DNA from: Betaproteobacteria bacterium
Lineage (GTDB): Bacteria; Pseudomonadota; Gammaproteobacteria; Burkholderiales; Casimicrobiaceae
Direction of reading: 5' to 3'
Length of the DNA stretch: 64,000 nt
NCBI GenBank assembly: GCA_016192065.1
Contig: JACPUX010000049.1
Coordinates: 1 to 64,000 of the forward strand
In this document: in pieces, positions 15,852 through 25,243 of the stretch
Numbering within the stretch: position 1 is the stretch's first letter
Layout of the letters: every line of letters begins with the position of its first letter
Notes under the pieces: generated by a model
The model's input: only the letters and a program-made list of their open reading frames with translations
What the model was told of the DNA's origin: nothing
Database searches by the model: none
Translations under genes and position numbers: made by a program

Positions 15852-17989
15852 ACCCCAACAAACCCGCGTCGGTCCGCCCCCTGTCGCCCGCCAGGCGGGA
15901 CTTTCTCAAGGTATCGGCGGCGCTGGGCGGCGGCCTCCTGCTCGCCTTCTACTTGCCCGGCCGGGCGCGCGGGGCAGGGTCCGCAGCGCCTTTCGCCCCC
16001 AACGCCTGGTTGCGCATCGCCAGTGACGGAGGCATCACCATCCTGGTGGACAAATCCGAAATGGGCCAGGGCGTGATGACCGCCTTGCCGATGCTCTTGG
16101 CGGAGGAGCTCGACGCCGACTGGAACAAGGTCCGCGCCGAGTTCGCGCCCGCCGGGCCAGAATACAAGCACCCCTGGTTCGGTGTCCAGGGGACCGGCGG
16201 CAGCACCAGCGTGCGCGTCGGCTGGGAGCCTCTGCGCAAAGCCGGCGCGGCGGCACGGGAAATGCTCGTGGCGGCGGCGGCGAAGAAATGGCGGGTCGAT
16301 CCGGCCACTTGCCACAGCGACCGCGGTTTCGTTCTACACCCAAAGAGCAAGCGCAAGGCCAGTTATGGCGAACTGGCCGCGGCCGCGGCGGCACTGCCCG
16401 TGCCCGCGGAACCCAAACTCAAGGAGACCAAGCACTTCAAGCTCATCGGCAAGAGTCGGCCGCGTCTCGACACGCCGGCCAAAGTGCGCGGTCAGGCGCA
16501 ATTCGGCATGGACGTGAAGCTGCCGGGTATGCTGATCGCCGCGGCGGCTCGTTCACCGGTGCTCGGCGGAAAGCTCAAGTCTTTTAGCGCCGAGAAGGTG
16601 AAGGCGCTGCCAGGCGTGCGCTATGTGGTGGAAATCAGCAATGGCGTTGCGGTCGTCGGCACCAGCTATTGGGCCGCGCTGAAAGGACGTGAGGCGCTGG
16701 GCCTGGAGTGGGAGGCCGGCCCGTTGGCCACACTCGATTCGGCCGGGCTCTCGGCCAAGTTTCAGGAACTCATGGGCACTCCGGGGCTGGTCGCCAAAGC
16801 CATCGGCGATGCCAAGACGGCAATGGCCGCCGGTAAGCACCTCGAAGCGGACTATGAAGTGCCCTACCTCGCGCACGCCTGCATGGAGCCCATGAACTGC
16901 ACCGCCTGGGTGAAACCGGAGGGCGTGGAGCTCTGGGTGGGCACGCAGGGGCAAAGCTCTTGCCAAATCACCGCGGCCAAGATCACCGGGCTCAAGCCCG
17001 AACAGGTGAAAGTGAATACCACTTACCTGGGCGGCGGATTCGGCCGACGCTTCGCGCAGGATTTCGTCGCCGAGGCGGTAGAGATCGCCAAGGCGGTGGG
17101 CAAGCCGGTGAAACTCGTTTTCAGCCGCGAAGACGACCTGCGCGCCGCGCATTACCGCCCGGCCACCTTGACGCGCCTCGCCGCCGGTCTCGATGCCGAG
17201 GGCAAGCCGCTGGCCCTGGCAATCAAGACCGTCGGGCCGTCGATCATGGCGGCGGCTTTTCCCTCCGCGATCAAGGACGGGCTCGATTCCACGGCGGTTG
17301 AGGGCTTGGCCGACCAGCCCTATGCCGTGCCCAATTTCAGCACTGAATGGGTGCGGCACGAAGCCGGTGTGCCGGTGTGGTTTTGGCGTTCGGTGGGGCA
17401 TTCGCAGAACGCCTTCGCCATGGAGGGATTCATCGACGAACTCGCCCACGCCGCGGGCAAGGACCCCTTCGAATTCCGCCGCGCCCTGCTCGGCGCGCAG
17501 CCCAAGGCCCGCGCCGTGCTGGAATTGGCCGCGGCCAAGGCCGGTTGGGGCAAACCCCTGCCCAAGGGCCAGGCGCGCGGCATCGCCGTGCATGAGTCTT
17601 TTGGGAGCTGGGTGGCACAAGTGGCGGAAGTGTCGCTGGAGAACCAGCGCATCCGCGTGCATCGGGTGATCTGCGCGGTCGATTGCGGCCAGGTCGTGAA
17701 CCCGGACACCATCGTCGCGCAAATGGAAAGCGGCATCGCCTTCGGGCTTTCCGCCGCCTTGCACGGCGCCATCACACTGAAGGACGGCCGAGTGCAACAA
17801 GGCAATTTCCACGACTACCCGATCCTGCGTATGGGCGAGATGCCCAAGGTGGAGGTGTTTCTCGCGCCCTCCGGCGGAACCCTCGGCGGCGTCGGCGAGC
17901 CCGGTACACCGCCGATCGCCCCGGCGGTGGCCAACGCCTTGTTCGCCTTGACCGGCAAGCGCTTGCGCAAGCTGCCTTTGGCATTGTAG
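15848..17989 (+). CDS. iorB: Molybdopterin large subunit, IorB-type hydroxylase, Tat-exported
   Basis: 713 residues. A twin-arginine signal is clear near residue 16 ([20 protein letters not shown]), so the complex is probably exported folded with its small partner. Cofactor-binding segments include [43 protein letters not shown] and the C-terminal [14 protein letters not shown], which contains the expected active-site glutamate. The real substrate (N-heterocycle or aldehyde) is unknown. The adjoining modABC fits the cofactor need. I see no XdhC-type chaperone or cytochrome subunit alongside. Confidence 0.88.
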   Translation: MNPNKPASVRPLSPARRDFLKVSAALGGGLLLAFYLPGRARGAGSAAPFAPNAWLRIASDGGITILVDKSEMGQGVMTALPMLLAEELDADWNKVRAEFAPAGPEYKHPWFGVQGTGGSTSVRVGWEPLRKAGAAAREMLVAAAAKKWRVDPATCHSDRGFVLHPKSKRKASYGELAAAAAALPVPAEPKLKETKHFKLIGKSRPRLDTPAKVRGQAQFGMDVKLPGMLIAAAARSPVLGGKLKSFSAEKVKALPGVRYVVEISNGVAVVGTSYWAALKGREALGLEWEAGPLATLDSAGLSAKFQELMGTPGLVAKAIGDAKTAMAAGKHLEADYEVPYLAHACMEPMNCTAWVKPEGVELWVGTQGQSSCQITAAKITGLKPEQVKVNTTYLGGGFGRRFAQDFVAEAVEIAKAVGKPVKLVFSREDDLRAAHYRPATLTRLAAGLDAEGKPLALAIKTVGPSIMAAAFPSAIKDGLDSTAVEGLADQPYAVPNFSTEWVRHEAGVPVWFWRSVGHSQNAFAMEGFIDELAHAAGKDPFEFRRALLGAQPKARAVLELAAAKAGWGKPLPKGQARGIAVHESFGSWVAQVAEVSLENQRIRVHRVICAVDCGQVVNPDTIVAQMESGIAFGLSAALHGAITLKDGRVQQGNFHDYPILRMGEMPKVEVFLAPSGGTLGGVGEPGTPPIAPAVANALFALTGKRLRKLPLAL

Positions 17990-17999
17990 AGTGGCCCGC

Positions 18000-18033
18000 G
18001 GCGGCCGGCCCAAGGGGAATACGGCCGGCCGCC
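18000..18033. terminator. G+C-rich hairpin after iorB
   Basis: GGCGGCCGGCC (18000-18010) and GGCCGGCCGCC (18023-18033) form a perfect 11-bp stem with a 12-base loop, 11 bp after the iorB stop and upstream of a new gene. There is no T-run, so it may be a weak or Rho-assisted terminator or an mRNA stabiliser. Confidence 0.5.
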
Positions 18034-18061
18034 AGCCAATCCGTTCGAGGGGGGAACAACA

Positions 18062-19228
18062 ATGACACTGCAACTCGTCCGCCGGTTCGGCGGGCTGCTC
18101 TTGAGCGCGGTCGCCGCCACTCATGCCGCCGCCGCGCCGCCACCGCCGCTGGAAGATGGCGTCACCGCCAATAGCGTCACCATCGGCCAGTCCGCGGCTT
18201 TTTCCGGGCCTGCCGCGGACTTGGGCAACGAGTACCGCAATGGCGCATTGGCGTATTTCGAATACATCAACGGCCAGGGCGGAGTCCATGGCCGCAGGAT
18301 CCTACTCAAGTCCCTGGACGACGGATACGAACCTTCGCGCACCGTCACCAACACCAAAAAGCTCATTGACGAAGACCGGGTCTTCGCCCTCTTCGGGTAT
18401 GTGGGCACCCCCACCAGCCTTGCCGCCAAACCCTATTTCGTCAGCGGCAAGCTGCCCTTCTTTGCGCCCTTCACCGGTGCCGAAGCCCTGCGCACCCCCC
18501 CCAATCGCTATGTCTTCAACGTGCGTGCGAGCTACGAGGCGGAGATGCAGGCCATGGTGCAGCAGCTTTCTCGCTTCGGCATTTCGCGCATCGCGGTCTT
18601 CTATCAGAACGACGCCTACGGCCAGGCCGGTCTCGACGCGGCGGAAAAAGCCTTCGTCAAGGCCAAGCTGAAGGCGATCGCCTACGCATCAGTAGAACGC
18701 AACACCTCCGACGTAGCCAAGGCGGTGGCGACCATCGCCAAGGCCGAGCCTCAGGCGGTGCTCATGGTCTCGGCCTACAAGTCCTGCGCCGCCTTCATTC
18801 GGGAGTTGCAGAAGGCCGGCGCCAACCCGCAATTCCTCAACCTCTCTTTCGTGGGGGCGCGTTCTCTGGCCGGCGAGCTGGGTGAAGCCGGCCGTGGCGT
18901 GGTGGTGGCACAAGTGGTTCCTTTCCCCTGGAATGTCGGCACCGCGGTGGTCAAGGAATACCAGCGCGTTTTCGGTGCCTACAACGGCAAGCAGGACTAT
19001 TCCTTCACCAGCCTTGAGGGCTTTATCGGGGCCAAGCTTTTTGTCGAAGGCCTGCGTCGCGCCGGCCCGGGTCCGAAGCTGACGCGTGAGAGTTTCATCA
19101 CCGCGCTGGAAAGCGGGGGGACGATCGACCTCGGTGGTTTCAGTGTCAGCTATGGCCCTGACGATCGCGGCGGATCGCGCTTCGTGGAGCTCACCATCAT
19201 TACCAAGAATGGCGCCTTCATGCGTTGA
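18062..19228 (+). CDS. LivJ-type ABC transporter substrate-binding protein 1
   Basis: 388 residues with a signal peptide (about 1-24). Type I periplasmic fold of the branched-chain amino-acid/amide family (Peripla_BP_6): TIGQSAAFSGPAADLGNEYR, GGVHGRRI, DDGYEPSRTVTNTKKLI, then a complete second lobe with IAVFYQNDAYGQAGLDA. A strong ribosome site (GAGGGGGGAA) precedes the ATG. First of three related genes here; no permease or ATPase is near, so it works with a distant transporter or as a sensor protein. Ligand unknown. Confidence 0.88.
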   Translation: MTLQLVRRFGGLLLSAVAATHAAAAPPPPLEDGVTANSVTIGQSAAFSGPAADLGNEYRNGALAYFEYINGQGGVHGRRILLKSLDDGYEPSRTVTNTKKLIDEDRVFALFGYVGTPTSLAAKPYFVSGKLPFFAPFTGAEALRTPPNRYVFNVRASYEAEMQAMVQQLSRFGISRIAVFYQNDAYGQAGLDAAEKAFVKAKLKAIAYASVERNTSDVAKAVATIAKAEPQAVLMVSAYKSCAAFIRELQKAGANPQFLNLSFVGARSLAGELGEAGRGVVVAQVVPFPWNVGTAVVKEYQRVFGAYNGKQDYSFTSLEGFIGAKLFVEGLRRAGPGPKLTRESFITALESGGTIDLGGFSVSYGPDDRGGSRFVELTIITKNGAFMR

Positions 19229-19300
19229 GGGCCAGTGCCCGCGACGATCCGCCTGCCGCGCGCTTGTCCCGGCACGATGAATGCGCGTAAGCTGGCGCGC

Positions 19301-20143
19301 ATGATCGAAACCCCCGATAGCTTCGCGCCGGGTGTCATTCCCGAGCCCGCAGCGAGCGGCCCCACGTGGGTCTGTGTGGTGCAGGACTCGCGCGTGCTGG
19401 TGTTGGAGGACAACGGACAACTCGCTCCCGCCAGCCTGGCGCTAACGGTTTTTGAGGCCCAGGCCGAAAAGCACTACCTTGGGCGACTCGGTACTCAACC
19501 ATGCTGGTTGCTTCTGGCCCCCCCCGATGCAGCCGCGCCGCCCGGGCTCGTATGGCAGGGGCTGCGCAGCCTGTTCGCAACCCTTGACGGCGCGCACCTG
19601 GCAGTACTCACTCGAGCCCTGCAAATCGCCGAGTGGAGCGCGACGCACCGCTATTGCGGCGCCTGCGGGGTCGCCACCACGGAAGTTACCGGGGAACGCG
19701 CGCGCGCCTGTCCGCAGTGCGGGCGCACCGCCTACCCGCGTCTTTCTCCGGCGGTCATGGTTCTAGTCACGCGCGGCCCGGAGCTATTACTTGCCCGCGG
19801 TGCCCGCTTCAAGGTCCCAATCTGGAGTGCGCTGGCGGGCTTCGTGGAACCGGGGGAGAGCCTTGAGGACACCATCCATCGCGAAGTGCGCGAGGAAGTC
19901 GGGATCGAAATCTCCGACCTCGCCTATTTCGGCAGCCAGTCCTGGCCTTTTCCGCACTCCTTGATGGTCGCCTTCACCGCCCGTCACGCTGGCGGCGAAT
20001 TGCAGCCGGATGGAGACGAAATCGTCGAAGCCGGCTGGTTCCGGCCCGATGCTTTACCCGCCCTGCCCACGTCCGCGAGCATCGCCCGCAAACTGATCGA
20101 CCGCCTGGCCACCGACCTGCGCTCCGGCTCAGCGCGAGCCTGA
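19301..20143 (+). CDS. nudC: NADH pyrophosphatase / NAD-capped RNA hydrolase NudC
   Basis: About 280 residues. A zinc ribbon (YCGACG ... ACPQCGRTAYPR), the Nudix box GFVEPGESLEDTIHREVREEVGIE split by normal spacing, and the NudC-specific SQSWPFPHSLM are all present. The family hydrolyses NAD(H) to NMN(H) and AMP and removes NAD caps from RNA. ATGs at 19235 and 19277 give longer N-termini that are not conserved; I prefer 19301. It sits between two of the substrate-binding-protein genes with no obvious functional link. Confidence 0.88.
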   Translation: MIETPDSFAPGVIPEPAASGPTWVCVVQDSRVLVLEDNGQLAPASLALTVFEAQAEKHYLGRLGTQPCWLLLAPPDAAAPPGLVWQGLRSLFATLDGAHLAVLTRALQIAEWSATHRYCGACGVATTEVTGERARACPQCGRTAYPRLSPAVMVLVTRGPELLLARGARFKVPIWSALAGFVEPGESLEDTIHREVREEVGIEISDLAYFGSQSWPFPHSLMVAFTARHAGGELQPDGDEIVEAGWFRPDALPALPTSASIARKLIDRLATDLRSGSARA

Positions 20144-20225
20144 TCCACCCCCTTCCCAAACAGTCACGGACGCGCTAAACTTCGATCATCAATTACCTAA
20201 ACGGTTACTTACACGTCGAGGGAAT

Positions 20226-21038
20226 GTGGTGATCGGACTGGGCCAATTCCGGAAATACCTCAAGACCGTGGCGATCGCGACCACACTGGTCGCCTGCGCC
20301 GGCATGGGCAGCGCGGAGTTGGGCGTGGGCGATCAAATCGTCTTGTTGGGGCAGTCGCTACCTTTGAGCGGCGCCTCGGCGGAAGCCGCGGCGCAGCGCC
20401 GCGACGGCGCCGCCCTACATTTCGAAGCCCTCAACGCCGCCGGCGGGGTGCATGGCCGCCGCGTCGAAGTGCTGATCCTCGACGACGGCAACGACCTCCA
20501 GCGTGCCCTCGCCAATACCCGCAAGCTGCTCTATGAACATCGCGTGTTCGCGCTCTTCGACTACCTCGGCGCCGGCACCCGAGCGGCACACCAGCCGATC
20601 GTCGAGGCCGAGCGGGTGCCCTTGCTCGTCAGCGTGTTGCCGGGGCCGAACGCGCCAAGGCGTTATCAGCGCTATTACTTTCAGTTCGAACAACCGCAGG
20701 CGTTCGCCCCGACATCTGGCGACCGCAGCGGCGTGGCCGCGCAGCGCCGAAACCGCATTAGCGCGATGGCCGGCGACTACCTTGCGGCGCTCGCCGCGCG
20801 ACGGCCTACCGCCCACCCCAACGAGGCGCACTTCGGCGGCTATGTCACAGCACGGGTGCTGAGCGAAGCGCTGGCGCAGTCCGGCCGGGACCTCAATCGC
20901 GAGAAACTCGTCGCCGCGCTCGAACGCCTGGAACAGACCGGCATCGAGGGCACCCGCATCGCCTTTTCCCCCAGCCATCAGCTCGGTGCGACCAGCACCG
21001 TGCCGGTACTCCTCGCCGCCAGCCGCCCCGCACACTGA
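20226..21038 (+). CDS. LivJ-type substrate-binding protein 2 with internal deletion
   Basis: 270 residues instead of about 380. The signal peptide and first lobe are normal (VLLGQSLPLSGASAEAAA, GGVHGRRVEVLILDDG, RALANTRKLLYEHRVFALF). After about residue 160 (QFEQPQAF) the sequence jumps to the region that follows residue 290 of its neighbour (EAHFGGYVTARVLSEALAQ, REKLVAALERLEQTGI). Roughly 110 residues of the second lobe are missing while the frame is kept. It starts with GTG after GAGGGA. It may be a decaying gene or a protein reduced to one lobe; a two-lobed ligand clamp is not possible. Confidence 0.75.
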   Translation: MVIGLGQFRKYLKTVAIATTLVACAGMGSAELGVGDQIVLLGQSLPLSGASAEAAAQRRDGAALHFEALNAAGGVHGRRVEVLILDDGNDLQRALANTRKLLYEHRVFALFDYLGAGTRAAHQPIVEAERVPLLVSVLPGPNAPRRYQRYYFQFEQPQAFAPTSGDRSGVAAQRRNRISAMAGDYLAALAARRPTAHPNEAHFGGYVTARVLSEALAQSGRDLNREKLVAALERLEQTGIEGTRIAFSPSHQLGATSTVPVLLAASRPAH

Positions 21039-21140
21039 CGCGCCCCCCCCCGGCAGCTCCCTCTAAGCCGGGCTCAAGCCACGGCTGCGGTTTGCCGTTA
21101 TCATTAGCGGTTACCGCCACCCCCTTGGAGCATCCGCAAA

Positions 21141-22289
21141 ATGGGCCTATCCCTTGGCCACTTCGTGCGCGCGAGTCTACTGGCACTCGCCTTTTTATCT
21201 TCCAACCTGCTCAAAGCCGAAACCGGCCTCAGCGACCGCGAAATCCTGCTCGGTCAATCGGTGGCCGTTTCCGGTACCCTGGCCGCACTGGGCAAGCAAT
21301 ACACCGCTGGCGCGCAACTCTATTTCGATGCTGTGAACGAAGCCGGAGGCGTGCATGGCCGCCGCCTTCGCATGATCTCGCACGATGACGGTTACGACAC
21401 CCAGCGCGCCCTGGACAACACCAAGAAACTCCTCCGCGAGGAGAAGGTCTTCGCGCTCTTCAATTATCTGGGCACCGGCATCACCACCGCGCACTTACCG
21501 GTGATCGTGGCGGAGAAAGTGCCCTTCTTCGCCCCCTACACCGGCGCCGATCACTTGCGCAAGGCGCACAACCGCTACCTCTTTCATATTCGCGCCAGTT
21601 ACGGCGACGAAGCGGAAAAGATCGTCGAGCATTTGTATTCCCTAGGCTACGCGCGCATCGGCGTGGTCCACCAGAACGACGTGTTCGGGCGCTCGGCGCT
21701 AGCGAGCGTGGAAGAAGCGATGGCCAAACGCAAGATTCGTCCGGCCGCCATCGGCGTAATCGAATCCAACAGCACCGACGCCAAGGCGGCCGCCGCGGCT
21801 CTGACGCCGTATGATCCGCAGGTGATCATCCTCGCCACCGCGGGCGGTGGCGCGATCGCTTTCATTCGCGAATATGCCAAGAAGGAGCTGCGCACCCAGT
21901 ATTACGCTTTTTCCGTGGTTTCCAGCGAACAGCTGATCCGCGAGCTCGGACCCGACAGCCACGGCATTACCGTCACTCAGGTGATGCCCTTTCCCTGGAA
22001 GTCGCTGTCCGGCATCACCCGCGAATACCAGCGCCTGCTCAAGGCCAGAGACCCGGAGGCCAAGCCCGGCTACACCCATTTCGAGGGCTATGTGGCCGCC
22101 AAGGCCTTGGTCGAAGGCCTGCGCCAGGCCGGACGCGACCTCACCCGCGAGAAGCTGGTCGCCACCCTGGAACGCATGGATGCCCTGGACCTCGGCGGCT
22201 TCGTCGTCTCCTTTCGCCCCGGCAATCACAACGGCTCGCGCTTCGTGGAACTCACCCTGATTGGGAAGGACGGACGGTTCGTGCAATAA
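21141..22289 (+). CDS. LivJ-type ABC transporter substrate-binding protein 3
   Basis: 382 residues with a signal peptide (about 1-27). Same family as the two preceding binding proteins and closest in layout to protein 1: LLGQSVAVSGTLAALGKQY, GGVHGRRLRMISHDDGYDT, FAPYTGADHLRKAHNRY, VVHQNDVFGRSALASVEEA and a complete second lobe. It gives the reference for recognising the deletion in protein 2. Ligand not predictable; no transporter partners adjacent. Confidence 0.88.
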   Translation: MGLSLGHFVRASLLALAFLSSNLLKAETGLSDREILLGQSVAVSGTLAALGKQYTAGAQLYFDAVNEAGGVHGRRLRMISHDDGYDTQRALDNTKKLLREEKVFALFNYLGTGITTAHLPVIVAEKVPFFAPYTGADHLRKAHNRYLFHIRASYGDEAEKIVEHLYSLGYARIGVVHQNDVFGRSALASVEEAMAKRKIRPAAIGVIESNSTDAKAAAAALTPYDPQVIILATAGGGAIAFIREYAKKELRTQYYAFSVVSSEQLIRELGPDSHGITVTQVMPFPWKSLSGITREYQRLLKARDPEAKPGYTHFEGYVAAKALVEGLRQAGRDLTREKLVATLERMDALDLGGFVVSFRPGNHNGSRFVELTLIGKDGRFVQ

Positions 22290-22371
22290 GCAGCGCGGCC
22301 GGCCAGTTCCGCAGTCGGTGACATGAGCGCCGCCAAAGTCGGAACGGTCGCCTCAAGCGAGGACTGATGCA

Positions 22372-22402
22372 CCTTCCCCCCAGCCCTCGTCCTGGGGAAG
22401 GG
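22372..22402. terminator. Possible bidirectional hairpin between convergent genes
   Basis: CCTTCCCC (22372-22379) pairs with GGGGAAGG (22393-22400) around a 13-base loop, in the gap between the convergent binding-protein and FkbM genes. Its C-run/G-run resembles the self-complementary core of the 111-bp repeat but the rest of that repeat is absent. Confidence 0.4.
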
Positions 22403-22407
22403 GGCGC

Positions 22408-23337
22408 TCAGACCAAGGCGGGGTCGTGGACACTTTCTCCCAGCAAGGGTTCGATCGGCTCCTTGGCGGCGAGCACGAAAATATCGCCATGCCGGTCGTA
22501 GAGCAGCATCTCCCGGGTATCGCGTGTAAGCGCTTGGTAGGCGAAGCGCCCGGTCTCCAGAAACACCTTCAACCCGCCCGACCAGGTATAGCGATGCCCG
22601 GCCACGTAATAGAGCCGGAAGCCGGCGTCCTCGATCAAATCGAGGATACCGAGCCGCGTGTGTCCAGGGCTGTACTGGCGCAAATAGACGTTCTGGTGCA
22701 ATTCAAGCAGCAGAAATCGTAGCGGGCCACGCAGCGTCCGGGCCATGCCGCCGAGAATCTTGCCCTCGGTACCATGGACATCCATCTTGGCGATGTTGGG
22801 CGCGAGACCCTGTTCGGCGCAGAGCGCGTCGAAGGTCGTGGTGGCCACCGCCACCGGGGCACCATCGTAGCCGGGGACACCCGGCGGACGCGTGCTGAGA
22901 TGCTCGGGCTGGAGCCGAAAATCGAAGTCGCGCTCGGCATTGCCACGGTGCAAGGTGGTTCCTTGCGCGATCAGCGTCTCCTCTCGATCGGAAAGGGCCG
23001 CGGCAAAAACGCGCGCGTTGGTGTAGCCGTTCAGTTTCACCATGGCCTTGAGCACATCGACGTAAGCCGGATTGCTCTCGAACGCGAAGACTTCGCCCCG
23101 CCCCTCGAGCACCTTCGCCCCGTAGCCGGTGTAGTAGCCGATGAACGCACCCATGTCGGCGAACGCGGGCCGATCCAGGCACTCGAACAGACGCCCGAGT
23201 ATGGCGGTCATCACCGCCTCGTAGTGGCCATTGCGCTGGAACACCTCGCGAAAGTGGGTAGCGTTGGTGCTCTCCGGAGGAATCAGCAATTGGTATCGGG
23301 TACCGGCGACATCGAGGTCCATGGGTTCGTAGTTCAT
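22408..23337 (-). CDS. FkbM-family SAM-dependent methyltransferase
   Basis: 309 residues from the ATG that follows a GGAAG ribosome site; a TTG nine codons upstream is possible. Methyltransferase_21 (FkbM) features: FADMGAFIGYYTGYGAKVL as the SAM loop, VFAFESNPAYVDVLKAMVKLN, NGYTNARVFAAALSDREE and IAKMDVHGTEGKILGGM. The family O-methylates sugars, polyketides or lipids. No glycan or polyketide genes flank it, so no substrate can be suggested. Convergent with binding protein 3 and divergent from the thiolase. Confidence 0.85.
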   Translation of the reverse strand: MNYEPMDLDVAGTRYQLLIPPESTNATHFREVFQRNGHYEAVMTAILGRLFECLDRPAFADMGAFIGYYTGYGAKVLEGRGEVFAFESNPAYVDVLKAMVKLNGYTNARVFAAALSDREETLIAQGTTLHRGNAERDFDFRLQPEHLSTRPPGVPGYDGAPVAVATTTFDALCAEQGLAPNIAKMDVHGTEGKILGGMARTLRGPLRFLLLELHQNVYLRQYSPGHTRLGILDLIEDAGFRLYYVAGHRYTWSGGLKVFLETGRFAYQALTRDTREMLLYDRHGDIFVLAAKEPIEPLLGESVHDPALV

Positions 23338-23555
23338 GCTCGCTTCCGCAAGAATCTTGGCCAAGCCCGAATGTTATGGGTATTGGGCGGGTTGTGCCAG
23401 CGCGAGGCGAAGTGCGCTCGCCCGAGGCTGGCCAAATCAAGTCCGCCCTGGCGCCGCGGCCGGTCCACAGGACCTGGCGATCGGCGACTTCAGCGCCGCG
23501 TGACCTGAACGGCCGCTGGGTTAAAATGAGCCACTTCCCGAACTGGAGCCCTGCC

Positions 23556-24761
23556 GTGCCCGATGCCTTCATCTGTGACGCGATCCGTACCCCAATCGGC
23601 CGCTATGGCGGTGCCTTGGCGAGTGTGCGCACCGACGATCTCGCGGCGATGCCGATTCGCGCCCTGATGGCACGCAACACCGCCGTAGATTGGTCGGCGC
23701 TCGACGAGGTACTTCTTGGCTGCGCCAACCAGGCCGGCGAAGACAACCGCAACGTCGCGCGGATGGCTCTGCTGCTCGCGGGCTTGCCGGTGAGCGTCGC
23801 GGCGGCGACTATCAATCGCCTCTGCGGCTCGGGGCTCGATGCCGTCGGTACCGCGGCGCGCGCCATCGCCCAGGGGGAAATCGACCTCGCCATCGCTGGC
23901 GGCGTGGAGAGCATGACCCGCGCGCCGTTTATCATGGCCAAGGCGGACAGCGCCTTTTCGCGCAGCGCCAGAATCGAGGACAGCACCATCGGCTGGCGCT
24001 TCGTCAATGCCCAAATGAAAGCGCGCTTTGGCATCGACTCCATGCCCGAAACCGCCGAAAACGTTGCCCAGGAATTCAATGTGGCCCGCGCCGACCAGGA
24101 CGCCTTCGCCTGGCGCAGCCAGCAGCGCTGCGCGGCGGCCCAAGCCGCGGGCCACTTCAAGGACGAGATCGTGCCGGTCGAAGTTCCCGCCGGCCGGGGG
24201 AAGACCGTGACCGTCGACACCGACGAACACCCCCGTGCCGACACCACCCTCGAAGCCCTCGCCAGGCTCAAAGGCATCGTGCGCGAAGACGGCAGCGTGA
24301 CCGCGGGCAACAGTTCGGGGGTCAACGACGGTGCCTGCGCGTTGCTGCTCGCCAGTGCGGTAGCCGTCAAACGCCACGGTCTCACCCCGAAAGCGCGGGT
24401 GGTGGGCATGGCCACCGCCGGGGTGGAGCCTCGCCTCATGGGCATCGGTCCGGCACCGGCAACGCACAAGCTCCTGGCGCGCCACGGTCTCAAGATCGAA
24501 GCCATGGAGGTGATCGAATTGAACGAAGCCTTTGCCGCCCAAGGCCTGGCAGTGACACGCCTGCTCGGCCTCCCGGATGACGCGCCACAGGTCAATCCGC
24601 AAGGCGGCGCCATTGCCCTGGGCCACCCTTTGGGCATGAGCGGCGCGCGGCTCGTCACCACGGCGCTCTCTCAGCTCGCCCGCGGCAAGGGCCGCTACGG
24701 CCTGGCGACCATGTGCATCGGCGTGGGCCAGGGCATCGCCTTGATCATCGAACGTGTTTGA
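23556..24761 (+). CDS. pcaF: Acetyl-CoA acyltransferase, 3-oxoadipyl-CoA thiolase type
   Basis: 401 residues from a GTG with GGAG eight bases upstream; this gives PDAFICDAIRTPIGRYGGAL at the N-terminus, as in PcaF/PaaJ. An ATG at 23526 is the alternative. Catalytic Cys lies in NRLCGSGLDAVG, the histidine in GGAIALGHPLGMSGAR and the second cysteine in ATMCIGVGQG. PcaF splits 3-oxoadipyl-CoA into succinyl-CoA and acetyl-CoA. Other beta-ketoadipate genes are absent from the window, so a broader beta-oxidation role is possible. Confidence 0.85.
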   Translation: MPDAFICDAIRTPIGRYGGALASVRTDDLAAMPIRALMARNTAVDWSALDEVLLGCANQAGEDNRNVARMALLLAGLPVSVAAATINRLCGSGLDAVGTAARAIAQGEIDLAIAGGVESMTRAPFIMAKADSAFSRSARIEDSTIGWRFVNAQMKARFGIDSMPETAENVAQEFNVARADQDAFAWRSQQRCAAAQAAGHFKDEIVPVEVPAGRGKTVTVDTDEHPRADTTLEALARLKGIVREDGSVTAGNSSGVNDGACALLLASAVAVKRHGLTPKARVVGMATAGVEPRLMGIGPAPATHKLLARHGLKIEAMEVIELNEAFAAQGLAVTRLLGLPDDAPQVNPQGGAIALGHPLGMSGARLVTTALSQLARGKGRYGLATMCIGVGQGIALIIERV

Positions 24762-24768
24762 GGAATCA

Positions 24769-25236
24769 ATGATGAAAGCTCTGAACCGCGTCATCGCGCT
24801 GCTGGGTCTAGCCGGCGCTGCCCTGACCGCCCCTCTGGCGCTCGCCGACTATGGCCCGCCCGAGGCCGCCCCTGGCGCCATCGCCTCCGCCAAGAGCCAA
24901 GCCAAGGATGCCAAGCGCGCGGTGCTGCTGGTCTTTGGCGCGGATTGGTGCAAGGACTGCCGCGTACTCGAAGCCGAAATGACCAAGCCCGAACTTGCCG
25001 CCAGGCTGGCCGCACGCTACCAAGTGGTCAAGGTCAACGTCGGACGCTTCGACCGGAACACCGATCTCGCCGAGCGCTACGGCGTGCCGCTCAAGAAGGG
25101 CATACCCGCGCTGGCGGTGATTGCCCCGGATGACCAAGTGCTCGCCGCTACCGCCGCCGGCGAGCTGGCGAGTGCGCGCTCGATGTCCAGCCAAGGCATC
25201 AGCACCTTTCTGCTGGGCTTGCCACAGGCAAAGTAG
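24769..25236 (+). CDS. Periplasmic thioredoxin-like protein
   Basis: 155 residues. Signal peptide (about 1-26, ending near ALADYG). Thioredoxin fold with the redox motif ADWCKDCRVLE (CxxC = CKDC) and the cis-proline region KKGIPALAV. GAGG precedes the first of two adjacent ATGs. It is seven bases after the thiolase stop. Function is probably thiol-disulfide exchange or reduction in the periplasm; no partner is identified. Confidence 0.8.
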   Translation: MMKALNRVIALLGLAGAALTAPLALADYGPPEAAPGAIASAKSQAKDAKRAVLLVFGADWCKDCRVLEAEMTKPELAARLAARYQVVKVNVGRFDRNTDLAERYGVPLKKGIPALAVIAPDDQVLAATAAGELASARSMSSQGISTFLLGLPQAK

Positions 25237-25243
25237 CGCGACC

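Noticed and set aside
16553-18289. 578-codon open frame opposite the Mo hydroxylase large subunit
   Set aside because: Antisense shadow: low-complexity His/Gly/Arg-rich translation with no domain, while the plus strand has complete cofactor motifs.
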